DNA of 64,000 bases from Bittarella massiliensis (ex Durand et al. 2017) (lineage in GTDB: Bacteria; Bacillota; Clostridia; Oscillospirales; Ruminococcaceae): assembly GCF_001486165.1 (NCBI RefSeq), contig NZ_LN908975.1, forward strand, positions 124,001 through 188,000. Reading direction: 5' to 3'. A program made the position numbers and the translations under genes. Within the stretch, counting starts at the first letter, position 1. Each line of letters opens with the position of its first letter. Below, piece by piece: positions 59,884 through 64,000 of this stretch. The notes under the pieces were generated by a model, which worked only from the letters and a program-made list of their open reading frames with translations, did no database searches and had not been told where the DNA came from.

Positions 59884-62800
59884 ATGCCAAAGAGAAGCGA
59901 CATCAAGCGGGTTTTAGTCATCGGCTCCGGCCCCATCGTCATCGGCCAGGCGGCCGAGTTCGACTACGCCGGCACCCAGGCCTGCCGGGCCCTCAAGGAG
60001 GAGGGGCTGGAGGTGATCTTGGTCAACTCCAACCCGGCCACCATCATGACCGACAAGGCCATGGCCGACAAGATCTACATCGAGCCCCTGCGCCCCGAGA
60101 TCATCAAGAAGATCATCCGCAAGGAGCGGCCCGACTCCATCCTCCCCACCCTGGGGGGACAGACCGGGCTCAACCTGGCCATGGAGCTGGCCGAAGAGGG
60201 CTTTTTGGAGGAGGAGGGCGTCAAGCTGCTGGGCGCCAACCCCGAGACCATCAAAAAGGCCGAGGACCGGCAGGCCTTTAAGGACACCATGCTCTCTATC
60301 GGCGAGCCCTGCATCCCCTCCCAGGTGGAGACCACCGTCGAGGGGTCCCTGGCCTTTGCCGCCGAGATCGGCTACCCGGTCATCGTCCGCCCCGCCTACA
60401 CCCTGGGCGGCTCGGGCGGCGGCATTGCCCAAAACGAGGAGGAGCTGCGGGAGATCGCCGGGAACGGCCTGCGCCTCTCCCCCATCACCCAGGTGCTCAT
60501 CGAGAAGTGCATCTCCGGCTGGAAGGAGATCGAGTACGAGGTGGTGCGCGACGGCAAGGGCAACGTCATCACCGTCTGCAACATGGAGAACATCGACCCG
60601 GTGGGGGTCCACACCGGCGACAGCGTGGTGGTCGCCCCCTCCCAGACCCTGACCGACAAAGAGTACCAGATGCTGCGCTCCTCGGCCATCAACATCATCT
60701 CCACCCTGGGCATCGAGGGGGGCTGCAACGTCCAGTACGCCCTCTACCCCAACAGCTTTGAGTACGCGGTCATCGAGGTCAACCCCCGGGTCTCCCGCTC
60801 CTCCGCCCTGGCCTCCAAGGCCACCGGCTACCCCATCGCCAAGGTGGCGGCCAAGATCGCCATCGGCTACAGCCTGGACGAGATCCCCAACGCCGTCACC
60901 GGCAAGACCTGCGCCTGCTTTGAGCCCACCCTGGACTACTGCGTGGTCAAGTTCCCCCGCTGGCCCTTTGACAAGTTCGTCTACGCCGAAAAGACCCTGG
61001 GCACCCAGATGAAGGCCACCGGCGAGGTGATGGCCATCGCCCGCAGCTTTGAGCAGGCCATGATGAAGGCGGTGGTCTCCATCGAGTTGGGGATGGAGAC
61101 CCTCACCCTCCCCCAGCTGGAGGAGCAGAGCGACGAGGAGATCGTCCGCCTCCTCTCGGTCACCGACGACGAGCGCCTCTTCGTGGTCTACGAGGCCATC
61201 AAGCGGGGGATCTCCTTCGACCAGATTTTTGACATCACCAAGATCGACAAGTGGTTTTTGGCCAAGTTTGCAAACCTGGCCCGGATGGAGCTGGCTCTGA
61301 AGGCCGGCCAGCTGGACGCCGAGAGCTATCGCCGCGCCAAGAAGCTGGGCTTTTTGGACGCGACCATCGCCCGCCTCTCCGGCAAAGAGCTGCCGGAGCA
61401 GTGGCTCCCCGGCTACCAGATGGTGGACACCTGCGCCGCCGAGTTCACCGCCGAGACCCCCTATTTCTACTCCTCCTACGGCGACGAGAACGAGGCCGCC
61501 GAGCACATTGCCCGGGAGCAGAGCGGCAAGAAGAAGGTGGTGGTCTTCGGCTCGGGACCCATCCGCATCGGCCAGGGGATCGAGTTTGACTACTGCTGCG
61601 TCCACTGCGCCTGGGCCCTGAAGGAGAAGGGATACGAGGCCATCATCGCCAACAACAACCCCGAGACGGTCTCCACCGACTTCGACACCGGCGACCGGCT
61701 CTACTTCGACCCCCTCAACCCCGAGTACGTGAAGGCCCTGCTGCAGACCGAGAAGCCCGACGGGGTGGTGGTGCAGTTCGGCGGGCAGACCGCCATCAAG
61801 CTGACCAAATCCCTCAAGGAGATGGGGGTCCCCATCCTCGGCACCTCCCCCGACGCCATCGACGAAGCCGAGGACAGAGAGCGCTTTGACGCCCTGTTGG
61901 AGCGCTGCGGCATCCCCCGGCCCCAGGGGCACACCGTCTTCACCACCGAAGAGGCGGTGGCGGCCGCCGGGGAGCTGGGCTACCCGGTGCTGCTGCGCCC
62001 CTCCTACGTGCTGGGCGGGCAGAACATGATCATCGCCCACTCCGAGGCCGACGTGGTGGAGTACATGCGCATCATCACCGCCCACGAGCTGGAAAACCCG
62101 GTCCTCATCGACAAGTACCTCATGGGGACCGAGACCGAGGTGGACGCCATCTGCGATGGCAGGGACTACCTGATCCCCGGCATCATGCAGCACGTGGAGC
62201 GGGCGGGCGTCCACTCGGGCGACTCCATCTCGGTCTACCCCAGCCAGACCCTCTCCCCCTCCATCAAGGAGACCATCGTCGACTACACCGGCCGCCTGGC
62301 GCGGGAGCTCGGGGTGGTGGGGCTGATGAACATCCAGTACGTGGTGCACGAGGGGCAGGTCTATGTCATCGAGGTAAACCCCCGCTCCTCCCGCACCGTC
62401 CCCTACATCAGCAAGGTCACCGGGGTCCCCATGGTCGACCTGGCCACCCGCTGCATGCTGGGCGAGTCCCTGGCGGAGATGGGGTACGGCACCGGCCTCT
62501 TCCCCGAAAAGGACTTTGTGGCCGTCAAGGTGCCGGTCTTCAGCTTTGAAAAGCTGCACGACGTGGACACCCAGCTCGGCCCCGAGATGAAGTCCACCGG
62601 CGAGGTGCTGGGGGTGGCAAAGACCTACGAGGAGGCCCTCTTCAAGGGGCTCTGCGCCGCCGGATACCAGTTCAAGCACCACGGCGGGGTGCTCATCACC
62701 GTGCGCGACCAGGACAAGCACGAGGTGGTGCCCATCGCCGACCGCTTCAGCCAGATGGGCTTTGACCTCTACGCCACCGGCGGCACCGCCCTGCGGCTGA

Positions 62801-63075
62801 ACAAGAACATGGTCCCCACCACCGCCGTGAAGAAGATCGGCGAGGGCTCGCCCGACGTGCTGGACCTGCTGGAGAGCGGCAAGATCGACTACGTCATCTC
62901 CACCTCGGCCAAGGGCCGCACCCCCGAGCGCGACGGGGTGCGCATCCGCCGCAAGGCGGTGGAGCGGCAGATCCCCTGTCTCACCGCCATCGACACCGCT
63001 GACGTCCTCTCCAAGATGCTGGCCAGCGGCCGCACCGTCGAGGGCATCGAGGTGGTGGACATCACCAAGATCTAG
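59884..63075 (+). CDS. carB: Carbamoyl-phosphate synthase large subunit
   Basis: 1063 residues with two ATP-grasp halves. The first half has [20 protein letters not shown], the second (from about 550) [19 protein letters not shown]; each carries its own ATP loop ([24 protein letters not shown]). A C-terminal MGS-like allosteric domain (about 930-1063, ending [10 protein letters not shown]) would bind UMP or ornithine. It makes carbamoyl phosphate for PyrB. It is the last gene of the pyr operon. Confidence 0.97.
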   Translation: MPKRSDIKRVLVIGSGPIVIGQAAEFDYAGTQACRALKEEGLEVILVNSNPATIMTDKAMADKIYIEPLRPEIIKKIIRKERPDSILPTLGGQTGLNLAMELAEEGFLEEEGVKLLGANPETIKKAEDRQAFKDTMLSIGEPCIPSQVETTVEGSLAFAAEIGYPVIVRPAYTLGGSGGGIAQNEEELREIAGNGLRLSPITQVLIEKCISGWKEIEYEVVRDGKGNVITVCNMENIDPVGVHTGDSVVVAPSQTLTDKEYQMLRSSAINIISTLGIEGGCNVQYALYPNSFEYAVIEVNPRVSRSSALASKATGYPIAKVAAKIAIGYSLDEIPNAVTGKTCACFEPTLDYCVVKFPRWPFDKFVYAEKTLGTQMKATGEVMAIARSFEQAMMKAVVSIELGMETLTLPQLEEQSDEEIVRLLSVTDDERLFVVYEAIKRGISFDQIFDITKIDKWFLAKFANLARMELALKAGQLDAESYRRAKKLGFLDATIARLSGKELPEQWLPGYQMVDTCAAEFTAETPYFYSSYGDENEAAEHIAREQSGKKKVVVFGSGPIRIGQGIEFDYCCVHCAWALKEKGYEAIIANNNPETVSTDFDTGDRLYFDPLNPEYVKALLQTEKPDGVVVQFGGQTAIKLTKSLKEMGVPILGTSPDAIDEAEDRERFDALLERCGIPRPQGHTVFTTEEAVAAAGELGYPVLLRPSYVLGGQNMIIAHSEADVVEYMRIITAHELENPVLIDKYLMGTETEVDAICDGRDYLIPGIMQHVERAGVHSGDSISVYPSQTLSPSIKETIVDYTGRLARELGVVGLMNIQYVVHEGQVYVIEVNPRSSRTVPYISKVTGVPMVDLATRCMLGESLAEMGYGTGLFPEKDFVAVKVPVFSFEKLHDVDTQLGPEMKSTGEVLGVAKTYEEALFKGLCAAGYQFKHHGGVLITVRDQDKHEVVPIADRFSQMGFDLYATGGTALRLNKNMVPTTAVKKIGEGSPDVLDLLESGKIDYVISTSAKGRTPERDGVRIRRKAVERQIPCLTAIDTADVLSKMLASGRTVEGIEVVDITKI

Positions 63076-63094
63076 CGGGTCTCCCGCAGAAATC

Positions 63095-63141
63095 AAAAAC
63101 CAGCCGGGCGGAGGAGTTATTCCTCCGCCCGGCTGGTTTTT
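63095..63141. terminator. Terminator between carB and the sigma-fusion gene
   Basis: A 21-base arm starting AAAAACCAGCCGGGCGG and its exact complement around a five-base loop, ending in T5; both convergent genes can use it. Confidence 0.93.
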
Positions 63142-63145
63142 GCCT

Positions 63146-64000
63146 CTACCGCTCCGCCGGGGGCGAAGCGAGGGACAGGGGGGTCTCGGACCGGTTGCCC
63201 AACTTGTCGGTGAGCACCAGCAGGTAGTCGCCGCTGGGCAGGGTCTGCTCCAACACCAGCTGTTCCCCCTGCAGCCGCAGGGGGTAGCGCGCCTCCCCCT
63301 GGCAGAGGTAGCAACCCTCCGCGTCAAGCCCTGCCGGGTCCTCCTCCAGGGCCACCGACAAGCGCCCCTCCTGCAGGGCGGCGCTGCGGGGGACCGGCCC
63401 CTCCCGGTCGATGCAGCCCACCGTCACCGCCGCCGAGCAGACCGCCCTCTCACCGGCAAAGGCCGTGAGGGTGTAGCGCCCGTTCTCCCCCACTGGGAGG
63501 GTATAGCGCCCGCCCTCCGGCTCCGCCATCCAGGCGGTCTCGCCTCCTGGGCCCTCGACCAGCACCCCGTCCACCGGGCGGCCGTGGACCGCCGCCTCCA
63601 ACACCGCCGTGCGCACGGACGCCTCTCCCGGCACGTCGGCGGTGAGGGTCGGGGCCGCCAGCATCTGGGCGGCCAGCAGGGCAGCGGCGGCGGTGAGGGT
63701 GGCGCTGGCCCCCACGGCCCAAGCCGACACCTGCCCCCGAACCGGGGCGGGGGGCAGGGCTGCCCGGCTGCCCAGGGTGTGGGCGGCCGTCTGCAACTGG
63801 CGCGGCAGGGCCAATCCCAGCGGCACCACCGCCAGCTGCCCCAGCCCCCGGCGCAGCCGGCCTTTGGCCTGCCGCAGTTGGCGCTTGACGGTGGAGAGGG
63901 ACATCCCCATCTCGGTGGCGATGTCGGCGAGCCGCTCTCCCTGGTAGTAGTGGCGGATGACGATCAGCCGCTGCTCCTCCGGCAGCCGCGCCAACTCCTG
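63146..64000 (-). CDS. Sigma-70 region 4 protein with membrane segment and outside domain, 5' end missing
   Basis: The frame enters the window from base 64000 and 284 residues are seen. The first 47 are sigma-70 region 4 (LPEEQRLIVIRHYYQGERLA, IATEMGMSLSTVKRQLRQAK), so an ECF-type sigma factor is likely upstream. After a linker, a membrane segment (WAVGASATLTAAAALLAAQML, about 93-113) leads to an outside domain of about 170 residues with beta-rich, carboxypeptidase-regulatory-like repeats (GGRYTLPVGENGRYTLTAF). A transcription factor tied to the membrane, or one carrying its own sensor, is implied. Confidence 0.8.
   Translation of the reverse strand, partial: QELARLPEEQRLIVIRHYYQGERLADIATEMGMSLSTVKRQLRQAKGRLRRGLGQLAVVPLGLALPRQLQTAAHTLGSRAALPPAPVRGQVSAWAVGASATLTAAAALLAAQMLAAPTLTADVPGEASVRTAVLEAAVHGRPVDGVLVEGPGGETAWMAEPEGGRYTLPVGENGRYTLTAFAGERAVCSAAVTVGCIDREGPVPRSAALQEGRLSVALEEDPAGLDAEGCYLCQGEARYPLRLQGEQLVLEQTLPSGDYLLVLTDKLGNRSETPLSLASPPAER

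Noticed and set aside
59914-63327. A 1137-codon open frame opposite carB
   Set aside because: It is the low-stop-density shadow of a high-GC gene; its sequence is Gly/Val/Asp-rich without any motif, whereas carB matches throughout.

Overview
The window looks like a chromosomal segment of a high-GC, low-motility-type Firmicute, most likely a gut Clostridia of the Oscillospiraceae/Ruminococcaceae kind. The reasons are: G+C well above 60% outside one island, AGGAGG-type ribosome sites, sigma-A promoters ending in TATAAT, a T-box ahead of hisS-aspS, an MreBCD/PBP2/MinD/MgsA cluster, DUF3048 and 3D/G5 cell-wall proteins, and a 2Fe-2S PyrK/PyrD pair. Species cannot be read from the sequence.

Layout. 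1-8.6 kb: end of a G5/3D wall protein, a degenerate ABC ATPase, a DUF3048 lipoprotein, a NatAB-like ABC exporter, a stand-alone FabH, a PAP2 phosphatase and an iron alcohol dehydrogenase with a long leader. 8.7-9.4 kb: two small regulators. 9.5-17.0 kb: an AT-richer integrative mobilizable element with tyrosine integrase, XRE repressor, excisionase, MobA/MobL relaxase and TnpV. It carries an arsenic operon (arsR, arsP permease, Cys-rich thioredoxin, arsC, KTR protein). 17.1-19.3 kb: a TipAS-type MerR regulator divergent from a membrane diguanylate cyclase.

19.3-33.6 kb is read almost entirely on the minus strand. It runs M14 peptidase, zapA, a frameshifted U32 peptidase, dut, maf, then mreB-mreC-mreD-mrdA, then minD-mgsA from its own promoter, then T-box-controlled hisS-aspS. 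Together these link wall elongation, division and nucleotide hygiene. 33.7-35.8 kb: Nudix hydrolase, inactive rhomboid-like protein and a membrane protein of unknown function. 36-38.5 kb: ridA and two tandem deoD paralogs. 38.5-42.5 kb: a pyrimidine-rich gap, a PEBP protein, an unusual FUSC-HAD fusion protein, a zinc-ribbon membrane protein, a P-loop protein and a GNAT acetyltransferase. A 90-base repeat occurs here twice in opposite orientation, once inside the FUSC-HAD gene.

42.7-51.6 kb: serC-serA (serine synthesis), an FAD oxidoreductase, glpK, a D-2-hydroxyacid dehydrogenase, an HD-GYP protein and a lipoprotein. 52-53.4 kb: initiator tRNA-fMet, a small Cys/acid-rich membrane protein and TatD. 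53.6-63.1 kb: a pyrimidine operon pyrB-pyrC-pyrF-pyrK-pyrD-carA-carB, whose PyrB carries a fused PyrI-like zinc domain. The window ends inside a gene joining a sigma-70 region 4 to a membrane segment and an outside domain.

The most unusual items are the PyrB-zinc-domain fusion, the FUSC-HAD fusion with its inserted repeat, the sigma/membrane fusion, the degenerate ABC ATPase, MinD without MinC/MinE, and the element's three-site operator and stem-loop array.
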